Source of the DNA: SW4 sp042466115
GTDB lineage: Bacteria; Pseudomonadota; Alphaproteobacteria; Rhodobacterales; Rhodobacteraceae
NCBI RefSeq assembly: GCF_042466115.1
Contig: NZ_JAXHBQ010000001.1
Span: forward strand, 930,001-994,000
Reading direction: 5' to 3'
DNA: 64,000 bases
Shown here: piece by piece, positions 34,549-43,152 of the stretch
Layout: every line of letters begins with the position of its first letter
Position numbering within the stretch: the stretch's first letter is position 1
Program-made: the position numbers and the translations under genes
The notes under the pieces: model-generated
Database searches by the model: none
What the model was told of the DNA's origin: nothing
Seen by the model: the letters and a program-made list of their open reading frames with translations, nothing else

Positions 34549-36264
34549 ATGTCTGGTAAGAACAACAATTTCATTTTCCCACCCATGGGTGGCGGTGGCC
34601 ATCAGGACCAGGAGCAGGATCAAGACCAGCTTCAGGCGCAGGCCGAACTTCAGGCCCAGCTTCAAGCGCAGGGTCAAGGCCAGGGCCAACACCAGTCGTC
34701 CACCAGTGATAACGACAATCACAACGGGAACGGCAATGGCAACGGCAACCTGAATGGCAACGGAAACCTGAACGGAAACGGGAACTACAACGCCAGCACC
34801 AACACAAGTGCCAGCGCCAATGGCAACGGCAACCTGAATGGCAATGGCAACCTGAACGGGAACGCCAACCTGAACGGCAACCACAATTCCAACACCTCCG
34901 ATACGACCGTCCACGTGGGCGTCGACATCGGCATGACAGGTTGGGAACCCACCGATGACGACTTTGCCGACATCGATCTGGGCCAAGGGTCCACCGCGGG
35001 CGATTTCATCATGGCCAAAGGCAACATCGACTACAGCCCCGGCGATGACGTGAATGTCAGCGACTTCCTGAACGACGCGGTCTTCGGGTTGGGCAACGAT
35101 GCGGCCACGGTGAACACGCAGACCAACAATCTGGTCGACAATGATCACCTTGGAAGCGTCGACAACAACGGCACGATGCACCAGATCAACACCTCGATCG
35201 GTGGCACCGCTGAAGCCGACGATGGCATCGGTGCAGATGCTGATGGCGGAGATGCTGACGGATGGGCTGACGCCAATGGCGGTCAGGCGCATGGTGGTAT
35301 CGGCGGGGGCGGGATTGCTCTGGCAGCCGGTGGCACAAGCGGCAACGGCGGCAACGCAAACGCCACAGGCGGAGCCGGTGGTAATGGCGCAAGCGCCACA
35401 GCTGTCGGCGTAGGCCTTGGCCTTGGTGGTGCATCGTCCGGTGCAACCTCGACTGCCGGTGACGGTGGACACGGCGCATCACTTGCGGCGGGCATGGGCT
35501 CTGGCCTTGGTCTGTCGGGTGCGCTTGCCGATGGCGGCGACTCCGGGAATGCCGGTGGCGTTGGTGCAGGACTTGGCGCAGCAGGCGCTGGTGCTGACAG
35601 CAGCAACATGGGCGATGCCGGTGCGATCGGTGCGGGTCTTGGCCTGCTTGGTCTTGGTGTCGCAGGTGCCAACAACGGCTCCACCGGAATGGCTGACGCC
35701 GATGCAAATGCCGGCGGAATTGGCGCTGGTCTGGGCGCAAGCGGTGACGGTGGTGCAGCCGGTGCAATTTCTGGCGGCATGGGTGCCGGCATGGGCACCG
35801 GAACATCCGGCAACGTCGGCGCAGGTGACGGCGGCAACGCCGGTGCACACTCTGGCGCGTCCAACCACACGGGCGGCAACGGTGGCCACAATCAAGCCGC
35901 TGGCGGTGATGGTGGTTCCGGCTACGGCGGCCAGGCTTGGGGCGGTGATACCGGCCACGGCTTCGGCGGTAGCGCAGCAGCTGGTGGCGCACACGTTGGT
36001 GGCGGCATGGGCGGCGCAGGCGGACACGCAGCCGTCGGTGGCGGCGGTGACGGCGGCAACGCCGGTCAGTGGGGCTCGGGCAACGGCGACGACGGTTACG
36101 TCACCGGCGAGAGCTTTGCTTCGGCCGCGTCGCAGATCGACACCTCGGCGTTCAACCAGACCATCGTGCAAGGTGCAAACGTGCTGGGCAACACTGTCGA
36201 TATGACAGTTGTCGGCGGCTCGTTCAGCTCCAGCTACATCGGCGACGATGGCGATGGCGCATAG
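34549..36264 (+). CDS. Gln/Asn/Gly-rich low-complexity protein, likely type I secretion substrate
   Basis: A 571-aa protein with no signal peptide and almost no large hydrophobics outside its ends. Regions: residues 19-50 Gln-rich (QDQLQAQAELQAQLQAQGQ); 55-115 Asn-Gly and N-L-N-G repeats; 120-215 acidic; 220-530 very Gly/Ala-rich with GxGLGL, GGDGGNAG and GGAGGHxA patterns; 535-571 a non-repetitive C-terminus (SAFNQTIVQGANVLGNTVDMTVVGG) ending acidic. Lack of a Sec signal, acidic Gly-rich body and an ABC exporter/HlyD pair downstream point to type I export. Segment QTNNLVDNDHLGSV resembles a motif in the 673-aa neighbour. It has no nonapeptide RTX repeat. I infer a matrix- or filament-forming product. 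Confidence 0.75.
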   Translation: MSGKNNNFIFPPMGGGGHQDQEQDQDQLQAQAELQAQLQAQGQGQGQHQSSTSDNDNHNGNGNGNGNLNGNGNLNGNGNYNASTNTSASANGNGNLNGNGNLNGNANLNGNHNSNTSDTTVHVGVDIGMTGWEPTDDDFADIDLGQGSTAGDFIMAKGNIDYSPGDDVNVSDFLNDAVFGLGNDAATVNTQTNNLVDNDHLGSVDNNGTMHQINTSIGGTAEADDGIGADADGGDADGWADANGGQAHGGIGGGGIALAAGGTSGNGGNANATGGAGGNGASATAVGVGLGLGGASSGATSTAGDGGHGASLAAGMGSGLGLSGALADGGDSGNAGGVGAGLGAAGAGADSSNMGDAGAIGAGLGLLGLGVAGANNGSTGMADADANAGGIGAGLGASGDGGAAGAISGGMGAGMGTGTSGNVGAGDGGNAGAHSGASNHTGGNGGHNQAAGGDGGSGYGGQAWGGDTGHGFGGSAAAGGAHVGGGMGGAGGHAAVGGGGDGGNAGQWGSGNGDDGYVTGESFASAASQIDTSAFNQTIVQGANVLGNTVDMTVVGGSFSSSYIGDDGDGA

Positions 36265-36281
36265 GCGCTAGTTAAACACCC

Positions 36282-36310
36282 GTTCGGGCCCGGCACTGTC
36301 GGGCCCGAAC
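36282..36310. other. strong intercistronic hairpin
   Basis: GTTCGGGCCCG / CGGGCCCGAAC, perfect 11-bp stem, 7-nt loop, 18 bp after the low-complexity gene stop. No U-run follows. Suited to protect the upstream transcript or limit read-through, so that substrate exceeds exporter. Confidence 0.6.
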
Positions 36311-36426
36311 ACACACAACAGACGATTTATGGCCAAGTTCTTTTTTATGACGACCAAGCCCGCGTGACGATGAATTTTCCATGAACTCACGCGCGGATCA
36401 CCATTAGAAGTCAAAGCGAGGCTGCG

Positions 36427-38448
36427 ATGTTAATGGACAAAGTGACCGAAATGGTCGCGCATATGATCGGCATTTTTCACATCACGCTCGAAGAAGAACG
36501 GATGCGCGATGTCTATGACAAGTTCAAGGCGCTGGCCGCCAAGGATCCTGATCTGAATGACACGGATGCTGTGGCCCTGCGGTTCAACGCCAAATACGAC
36601 CTTGGCGATTTCAATCCCGGTCTGGTCTATGTCCCCCTTGCACCCGAAGGTCCGTTTGTTGGCGCACCTGATCCACTGTTCTTTGATGCAATGTTCCCTG
36701 TCTGGTATCAGTCGCCGTTTTTCGGATTGGTATCGCACTCGGTGCCCGCCGCATTTCCACTTTATGGCGCGGGCCGGCCGCTTCTGACGCTGGAACCACC
36801 CGCAAGCGTTGTGACGCTGACCTATCAAACCGCTCATCTTTACGACAACGATGTATTGCGCATGACCGATACCGGGATGGAGTTCGTTGACCCCGCCGTT
36901 TTTCTGGCCGAGTTGCAGCAATACGAGATGATTGCCGCTGCCATCGCAGCCCCTGTCACGGCCAAGATGATCGTCCCTGGTGACACAGCAACCGAAGATG
37001 CCATTGCCCTGCATACCCATGTTGGCGCTGTCGCGGCGACCACACTTACAGGTGTTGCGGCCACCGTGTTGCACGGTGTCGATGCCATTGGCTTGCATGT
37101 GAACGGTGAATTGGCCGAAGACGCGCCGGACCTTGAAGAATTGATGCCTGCTTTCATGGTCGAGGACGACCCAGAGGCGGCAAACGATGCGACAGTTGAT
37201 AGCGCCGGTGACCACGAATTCCCCGACCCGTTCGAGGGGCTGGGCAGTGGCACCGACGACAGCATGTTTGACGTTGATGACGGTCATCTAGTCGTGACGG
37301 GGGCCAACCTTGTCGTCAACGAAGTGGTGATTTCGTCCGCTTGGCTGGACGCGCCGGTCATTGCCGTGATGGGTGACGTAGTGAATCTGGACGTGATCTC
37401 GCAGGTCAATGTGCTGGTCAATCATGACCTTGGCAGCATCGGCGAGGTTGCCGGATCCGTGGCAATGAACGCAGCAACCTTTGATTTCACAAGCACGGCC
37501 CCGGTGCCCGAAGACGGTGCCGAAAGCACGGACGACGCGGCCAATCCCGTCCTGCCGTGGAACTGGGCCGTGACACGGATTGATGGCGATCTGATCAGCG
37601 TCAATCAGGTGTCGCAATACACATTCCAAACCGACAACGACATTGCCGAAATCAGTTTCAGCGCCGCCAACACCTATATCGGGCTGGGCGACAACACGGT
37701 GATCAACCTTGCCGACCTGTCCGAACTGGGCTTTGGCTATGACCTGATCATTGTCGGCGGCAGCATGATTTCGATCAACTGGATCAACCAGATCAACGTG
37801 ATGATCGACAACGACACGATGACCTATTCAGGCATCGCGCCCACCACGATGCAGGGTGGCGACAACCTTCTGTTCAACGGCGCAACGATCAGCAGCCTTG
37901 GTGTTGATGCCTACGGCGAGATGCAGGGTAACTTTGCAAGTGCCGCCGAAGACTTTGCCGCAGGCGGCACGATTGGCGAAAGCGTTGCGCACGACAGCGT
38001 CTTTGAAGGCATCGACATCCTGCGCGTCCTGTATATCGAAGGCGATTTCACGACGATCAACTGGATTGAACAAACCAACGTGCTGGGCGACAGCGATCAG
38101 GTGCATCTGGCACTTGATGATTTCGCAGCCCAAACTGGTGGCGAGGTCAATGTGGTCGCAGGGTCAAATGCCGCGATCAATCTTGCGGGCATCACCGACT
38201 ATGGCGTTGATTCAAACGTGATGGTGGGCGGCGATGTTTACGACGATGCCCTGCTTTATCAGGCCGAATTGATCGACACCGATGCGGATCCGCTGGGTGT
38301 CAACATGCCCGCCCTTGCATCCGAAGCGGTCGTATTTCTGGCCGATGACATGCTGACACCTGACAACGGCCCCGTCGATGTGCCGATCACGGCGACCTCT
38401 GCCGAAAGCAATGCTTCGTCTGACATGATGCAAACGATGCTTGCCTGA
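36427..38448 (+). CDS. 673-aa repeat protein encoded with the type I exporter
   Basis: Unrecognised acidic protein of 673 aa with no Sec signal. Residues 1-65 form a helical start (MAHMIGIFHITLEEERMRDVYDKFKALAAKD) reminiscent of cytoplasmic adaptor domains; about 65-150 is Pro/aromatic-rich; from about 289 on there are beta-type repeats of a roughly 40-residue unit, best seen near 289, 416 and 578, with shared pieces such as ISINWINQINVMIDND, INWIEQTNVLGDSD, LISVNQVSQYTFQTDND and LDVISQVNVLVNHD. The C-terminus is Asp/Ser/Ala-rich and non-charged at the very end, as in type I signals. It could be a second secreted structural protein. Its stop lies 16 bp before the exporter start. Function unknown. 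Confidence 0.7.
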   Translation: MLMDKVTEMVAHMIGIFHITLEEERMRDVYDKFKALAAKDPDLNDTDAVALRFNAKYDLGDFNPGLVYVPLAPEGPFVGAPDPLFFDAMFPVWYQSPFFGLVSHSVPAAFPLYGAGRPLLTLEPPASVVTLTYQTAHLYDNDVLRMTDTGMEFVDPAVFLAELQQYEMIAAAIAAPVTAKMIVPGDTATEDAIALHTHVGAVAATTLTGVAATVLHGVDAIGLHVNGELAEDAPDLEELMPAFMVEDDPEAANDATVDSAGDHEFPDPFEGLGSGTDDSMFDVDDGHLVVTGANLVVNEVVISSAWLDAPVIAVMGDVVNLDVISQVNVLVNHDLGSIGEVAGSVAMNAATFDFTSTAPVPEDGAESTDDAANPVLPWNWAVTRIDGDLISVNQVSQYTFQTDNDIAEISFSAANTYIGLGDNTVINLADLSELGFGYDLIIVGGSMISINWINQINVMIDNDTMTYSGIAPTTMQGGDNLLFNGATISSLGVDAYGEMQGNFASAAEDFAAGGTIGESVAHDSVFEGIDILRVLYIEGDFTTINWIEQTNVLGDSDQVHLALDDFAAQTGGEVNVVAGSNAAINLAGITDYGVDSNVMVGGDVYDDALLYQAELIDTDADPLGVNMPALASEAVVFLADDMLTPDNGPVDVPITATSAESNASSDMMQTMLA

Positions 38449-38464
38449 TAGGATATTTCATAGA

Positions 38465-40519
38465 ATGACTTTTGATGACCCCAAGCGTTTCGAACGCGCC
38501 GCGCCCCACTCACAGAGCGACGAAGTAACCAGCCCCCAGGCTGCGAAGTCCCCGTCCGAGGCGCGGCGCACAGACCCCCTGCCCCTAACCCCCGACCAGC
38601 GCGCCGAACCCGAACAGCAGACGATGTTTGAAAGCAAACGCACATCGGCCAAGGGCTTGGGCGGCGAACAGATCGAGGGCGATACCGGTCCGATCATGAA
38701 ACAGGCCGGTGGCGGCCAGCCCCCCAGCACAACCGGTGGAGGCAAAGGTGGCGGCGGCGGCGGCGGCGGGTCGCAAAGTTTTCACAAACGCGCGGCCCCT
38801 GATCAATTCCTGCAACAACTGAATGCGGGCACCCGCGTGGTCAAACGCAACCTTGGCTTTGTCATGTTGCTGACCTGCGCAACAAACCTGCTGGTGCTGG
38901 CGATTCCGATTTATCTGTTCCAGATTTCCGACCGTGTGCTGACCAGCCGGTCGCTTGATACACTCGTGATGTTGACGATGGTGATTGTCGGCGCGGTGGT
39001 GATGCAATCCATCTTTGACGCGGTGCGCCGCTTTATCCTGATGCGCACAGCCGTCGAGGTTGCGGTGCGCCTGGGCGCGCCAGTCCTGAGTGCCGCCGCG
39101 CATGCATCCCTGCAAGACAACGGGCGACAATATCAGACATTGGGTGACTTGCAGCAACTGCGCGGGTTCCTGACATCGGGCACCTTGATTTCGTTTCTGG
39201 ATGTGCCCTTTGCGCCCTTGTTCATCCTCGCGATCTTCCTTGTGCATCCACATTTGGGGATGATCGTGATCGCCACCTCGCTGGTGCTGATGGTCATCGC
39301 CCTGATCAACCAGAAGGCCACCGCAAAACCCTTTGCCGAGGCCAATATCGCGCAAAGCCATGCCAACATGCACCTCGATTCCATGACCCGCAACAGCCAG
39401 ATCATCAATGCGCTGGCCATGGTCCCCGAGGCGGTGGCGCTTTGGGGCAAGGACACTGCCAATTCCCTGCGCGCACAGGTCAAGGCGCAGGATCGCAATA
39501 TCGCATGGGCCGCCGTGTCGCGTGCCGCGCGCTTGCTGACGCAGATTGCCATGCTGGGCTGGGGCGCATTTCTGGCCATTCAGGGCGAAATCACCGGCGG
39601 GATGGTGATTGCAGCGTCGATCATCGCCGGTCGCGCGCTTGCCCCGATTGAAGGCTCCATCGAAGGCTGGAACGGCTTTATCCTGTCACGCGGCGCCTAT
39701 GATCGGGTGAAATCGCTGATGCACAATTCGGTGCAGCGGTTTGAAAAGCTCGTGCTGCCAAACCCCGAAGGGCGGCTGAATGTCGAACGCCTGTTGTTCG
39801 TTCCCGCAGGCACCAAACAGGTGATCCTGAACGGGCTGACGTTTTCGCTGAACCCCGGCGATTCACTGGGGGTGATCGGCAATTCGGGCGCGGGCAAGAC
39901 CACGCTGGGCAAGATGCTGGTCGGGTCGATTCTGCCAACGTCCGGCAATGTGCGCCTTGATCTGATGGACCTGCGCAACTGGGATACCCGCCAGCTGGGC
40001 GAAAACATCGGTTATCTGCCGCAAGACGTGCAGCTGTTCCCCGGTTCGATCAAGGCCAACATCGCGCGGATGCGGGCCGATGCCAAGGACGAAGACGTCT
40101 ATCACGCCGCGATGCTGGCCGATGTGCACGACATGATCGCGATGCTGCCACACGGCTATGAGACCATGGTGCAGGCGGATGGATCGCCCCTGTCGGGTGG
40201 TCAGAAACAGCGTATCGCACTTGCGCGCGCCTTTTTCGGCAACCCGCGGTTTCTTGTGCTCGATGAACCGAACTCGAACCTTGATACGGCGGGGGACCGC
40301 GCCCTTGCCACCGCGATCAAACATGCGGGCGAACATGGGATCACCGTGGTTGTCATCACGCAAAAGCCGTCCCTGCTGTCGGTGGTCGATAAAATCATGC
40401 TGATGGCTGACGGCAATATCGCGATGTTCGGCCATCGCCAGCAAGTGCTGGAACAACTGGCACAGCGCAACGCGGGGGGGAACTTGCCGCCCGCCCAAGG
40501 TGGTCAGGGGGGCCAATAG
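38465..40519 (+). CDS. type I secretion system permease/ATPase
   Basis: A 684-aa ABC exporter of the PrtD/HlyB class without a C39 peptidase domain. Residues 1-105 form an unusual disordered, Pro/Glu-rich extension ending in a poly-Gly tract (about residues 91-102). The six-helix membrane domain follows from about 128 (GFVMLLTCATNLLVLAIPIYLFQISDRVL), then the ATPase: Walker A GNSGAGKTT, signature LSGGQKQRIALARA, Walker B RFLVLDEPNS. The ATG at 38465 has TAGGA upstream; a TTG overlapping the previous gene is the alternative. It is followed by the HlyD gene after 1 bp. Confidence 0.9.
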   Translation: MTFDDPKRFERAAPHSQSDEVTSPQAAKSPSEARRTDPLPLTPDQRAEPEQQTMFESKRTSAKGLGGEQIEGDTGPIMKQAGGGQPPSTTGGGKGGGGGGGGSQSFHKRAAPDQFLQQLNAGTRVVKRNLGFVMLLTCATNLLVLAIPIYLFQISDRVLTSRSLDTLVMLTMVIVGAVVMQSIFDAVRRFILMRTAVEVAVRLGAPVLSAAAHASLQDNGRQYQTLGDLQQLRGFLTSGTLISFLDVPFAPLFILAIFLVHPHLGMIVIATSLVLMVIALINQKATAKPFAEANIAQSHANMHLDSMTRNSQIINALAMVPEAVALWGKDTANSLRAQVKAQDRNIAWAAVSRAARLLTQIAMLGWGAFLAIQGEITGGMVIAASIIAGRALAPIEGSIEGWNGFILSRGAYDRVKSLMHNSVQRFEKLVLPNPEGRLNVERLLFVPAGTKQVILNGLTFSLNPGDSLGVIGNSGAGKTTLGKMLVGSILPTSGNVRLDLMDLRNWDTRQLGENIGYLPQDVQLFPGSIKANIARMRADAKDEDVYHAAMLADVHDMIAMLPHGYETMVQADGSPLSGGQKQRIALARAFFGNPRFLVLDEPNSNLDTAGDRALATAIKHAGEHGITVVVITQKPSLLSVVDKIMLMADGNIAMFGHRQQVLEQLAQRNAGGNLPPAQGGQGGQ

Positions 40520-40520
40520 C

Positions 40521-41861
40521 ATGACCAATGTGACGATCTATGCCGAACCCGCTGAATGGTATGCCGATGTGCCCCGCTCGGTCACCAAACACATCACATT
40601 CGGGATCCTGCTGTTTATTCTTACATTCGGGGGGTTCGGGGCATGGGCCCTGCGCGCGCCCCTTGCCGCCGCCGTCATCGCGCAGGGCAGCTTTGTGGCC
40701 ACGGGACGCAACAAGATCGTGCAGCACCTTGAGGGCGGCATCATCCACGAAATCCTGGTCGAGGAAGGCGACACCGTCGTCGAAGGACAGCCCCTTTTGC
40801 TGCTCGATGAAACCGCGGCCCTTGCCACCGAACGCGAGCTTTTCCTGCGCCAGGTTCGTCTTGAAGCCATGGAGGCGCGCATTCTGGCCGAACATGGCGG
40901 CGCAACAGCGCTTGTCTTTCCCGCCCATATCGAAGCGCTGCGCTCGGATTACGCCATCGCGTCGATGCTTGATGCGCAAAAGGTCACATTCGATGCGGCG
41001 GCGCGCCAGTTGCACAACGATATTTCGCTTCTGGAACAAAGCATCGAAGCATTGACCGTGCGCGCAACGGGCTATGACTACCAGCTGATTTCCACGCGCA
41101 CGCAGCTTGACATCCTGCGCGAAGACATGACCGCCAAGGAACAGCTGCTTGAGCGCGGTCTCATTCGCCGCTCGGAGGTGAACACGATCCGGCGCGCAAT
41201 GGCCGAGGCCGAGGGGCAGATCGGACGTCTGACAGCCGAAATCGACGAAATCACCGAAGTCACCCAGCGCTACGAGGCGCAGATCGCCCAGACGATCAGC
41301 GAACGCCAAGGGGCCGCACTGGATGAACTGCAGGTGGTGCAATCGGAACTGGAAAGTGTGCGCGAACAGGTGCGTCGCGCCGAAAACATCCTTAGCCGCT
41401 CCGAGGTTGTCGCGCCCGTCTCTGGCACGATCGTCACCCTGCACTACCACACGGCGGGCGGCGTGATCGAAAGCGGCAAGGCAATCGCCGAAATCCTGCC
41501 CGCAGGCGAACCGCTGATCATCGAGGTCAGCATCCCGCGCACCGAAGTGGACGTTGTGCAAAAAGGACAGGAAGCGACCGTGCGCCTGACCGGATTGAAC
41601 GCGCGCACAACGCCTGTTCTGCTGGGCGAGGTGTTTTATGTCTCGGCCGACAGCATTGTCGATCGCAGTCAGGAAATGGCGCAAGAAGTGTATGTGGCGC
41701 GCGTATCCGTGCCGCCTGAACAACTGGACCGCGTGCGCGGCTTTACCCCGACCCCGGGCATGCCCGCCGAAATCATGATCCAGACCGAGGAACGCACCTT
41801 TTTCCAGTATCTGATGAAGCCCATCAGCGACAGCATGAACCGCGCCTTCCGCGAGCAGTAA
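40521..41861 (+). CDS. HlyD-family type I secretion periplasmic adaptor
   Basis: Membrane-fusion subunit of the type I exporter, 446 aa. One N-terminal helix (HITFGILLFILTFGGFGAWAL), a biotinyl-lipoyl half-motif (NKIVQHLEGGIIHEILVEEGDTV), a long coiled-coil hairpin at residues about 90-300, and the second lipoyl/beta-barrel part (SRSEVVAPVSGTIVTLHYHT...) with the family end (GMPAEIMIQTEERTFFQYLMKPISDS). Bridges the ABC exporter to a TolC-type channel, which is not encoded here. The start at 40521 lies 1 bp after the exporter stop. Confidence 0.93.
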   Translation: MTNVTIYAEPAEWYADVPRSVTKHITFGILLFILTFGGFGAWALRAPLAAAVIAQGSFVATGRNKIVQHLEGGIIHEILVEEGDTVVEGQPLLLLDETAALATERELFLRQVRLEAMEARILAEHGGATALVFPAHIEALRSDYAIASMLDAQKVTFDAAARQLHNDISLLEQSIEALTVRATGYDYQLISTRTQLDILREDMTAKEQLLERGLIRRSEVNTIRRAMAEAEGQIGRLTAEIDEITEVTQRYEAQIAQTISERQGAALDELQVVQSELESVREQVRRAENILSRSEVVAPVSGTIVTLHYHTAGGVIESGKAIAEILPAGEPLIIEVSIPRTEVDVVQKGQEATVRLTGLNARTTPVLLGEVFYVSADSIVDRSQEMAQEVYVARVSVPPEQLDRVRGFTPTPGMPAEIMIQTEERTFFQYLMKPISDSMNRAFREQ

Positions 41862-41934
41862 TCGCCGCGCGATGATACGAAAACCACACGGTTTTCCGGC
41901 CCTTGTTGCTCGGTCATCATCAAAGGGGTGTGGG

Positions 41935-42024
41935 TGGCGGAGACTCAGGGATTCGAACCCTGGGAGGACTTTCACCCTCGTCGGTTTTCAAGACCGGTGC
42001 ATTCGACCACTCTGCCAAGTCTCC
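41935..42024 (-). tRNA. tRNA-Ser (UGA)
   Basis: On the minus strand it reads GGAGACTTGGCAGAGTGGTC, then the anticodon loop CTTGAAA with anticodon UGA, a long variable arm as in class II tRNAs, the T loop GGTTCGAATCC, and AGTCTCC pairing with the 5' acceptor end. Discriminator G and encoded CCA are present. 90 nt. Confidence 0.97.
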
Positions 42025-42248
42025 GTCGGGCGCACCCTTAGTATGGTTGGCGCGATTCGGGAAGGTCAATCAAAGTGCCATCACGACTTGGGGAAATCCG
42101 CCGATCGGGCTGCCGCAAGCCTTTCAAAACACACCATGCAACGCTATTGTCGCCCGTAACGGGACAGGTTTTTGCTGTTCCCGAACGGGCATTAACGGCC
42201 GGTCAACGGTCACGCGCTTGAAAACAGGTGCAAACAAAGGGGCAAGTC

Positions 42249-43130
42249 ATGTCGGGCAAACCATTCAAACGGCTGATAAATTTCAAGTTTCCCGCCGCCA
42301 TTGCAGTGGCCTTGACGATCGCCGGTTGTGACGACAACGGGCAATTCATTTTTGCAGGTGGTGGCGCAGAGCGCGCCGGAGAAACCGGCGAGGCAACAAC
42401 CCGCAGCGTCGAATTGGTCGAACGTGACGTCGAAGCCCCCGAAGTTTTCCAAGTCACCGAACCCGGCTTGTGGGACGGTCGCCCCTCGCTTGGCGGGGTT
42501 TGGGTCGCCCACCCTGACGTGCAAGACCCCGAGCGTGTCATCATCCGCAACGATGCCAACGGCACCTTTGTGATCGGCGCACTTTTCCGGCGTGAACGTG
42601 ACAGCAACGGCCCCGCCCTGCAGGTGTCCTCTGATGCGGCAACCGCGCTTGAAATGCTTGCGGGTGCACCTGCTGATCTGAACGTCACAGCGCTGCGCCG
42701 CGAGGAAGCCCCCGTGGCCCCCACCACCGACGCCGTGACCGATTTCGCCGAACCCAGCGATATTGCCGCCGCGCCGATCGAAGAAACACCGCTTGATCCC
42801 ATTGCCGGTGCCGCCGCCGCAATTGATGCCGCAGAAACCACAGCCGCAGCGGCCCCCGCGCCGGTTGCCGCCCCTGCCCCGCGCGCGCCCTCTGACCTTG
42901 AAAAGCCCTTCATCCAGATCGGAATTTTCAGCATCGAGGCCAATGCCACGGGCACGGCCGACCGGATGCGCGCCACGGGGATCGTGCCGACCGTGCTTGA
43001 ACAGGAAAGTCAGGGACGCCCGTTCTGGCGCGTCATCGTTGGCCCGGCCAGTTCGGCTGCCGAACGCGCCGAACTGCTGGAAAAGGTCAAGGCACAGGGC
43101 TTTTCGGATGCCTATTTCGTGACCAACTGA
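42249..43130 (+). CDS. SPOR-domain lipoprotein
   Basis: A 293-aa protein with a lipobox (ALTIAGC) after a short hydrophobic segment, an Ala/Pro-rich linker (residues about 165-225), and a C-terminal SPOR domain (PFIQIGIFSIEANATGTADRMRATGIVPTVLE ... FWRVIVGPASSAAERAELLEKVKAQGFSDAYFV). SPOR domains bind denuded peptidoglycan at the septum. It lies 22 bp before the D,D-carboxypeptidase gene, which fits a wall-processing role. The start at 42249 has an upstream GGGG-containing ribosome-binding site. Confidence 0.9.
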   Translation: MSGKPFKRLINFKFPAAIAVALTIAGCDDNGQFIFAGGGAERAGETGEATTRSVELVERDVEAPEVFQVTEPGLWDGRPSLGGVWVAHPDVQDPERVIIRNDANGTFVIGALFRRERDSNGPALQVSSDAATALEMLAGAPADLNVTALRREEAPVAPTTDAVTDFAEPSDIAAAPIEETPLDPIAGAAAAIDAAETTAAAAPAPVAAPAPRAPSDLEKPFIQIGIFSIEANATGTADRMRATGIVPTVLEQESQGRPFWRVIVGPASSAAERAELLEKVKAQGFSDAYFVTN

Positions 43131-43152
43131 TCGAACCGAAAGGATGCGCAAA

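Noticed and set aside
34720..34890. Tandem AACGGCAACCTG-like repeats, considered as CRISPR or satellite
   Set aside because: They have no spacers and are in frame with the Asn-Gly repeats of the protein.
34228..35472. Long minus-strand open frame across the low-complexity gene
   Set aside because: It reads Val/Ala/Ile-rich nonsense that comes from the complementary Gly/Asn repeats.
41935..42024. tRNA-Ser as an attachment site for an integrated island to its left
   Set aside because: I found no integrase or direct repeat of the tRNA 3' end in the 32-42 kb island.
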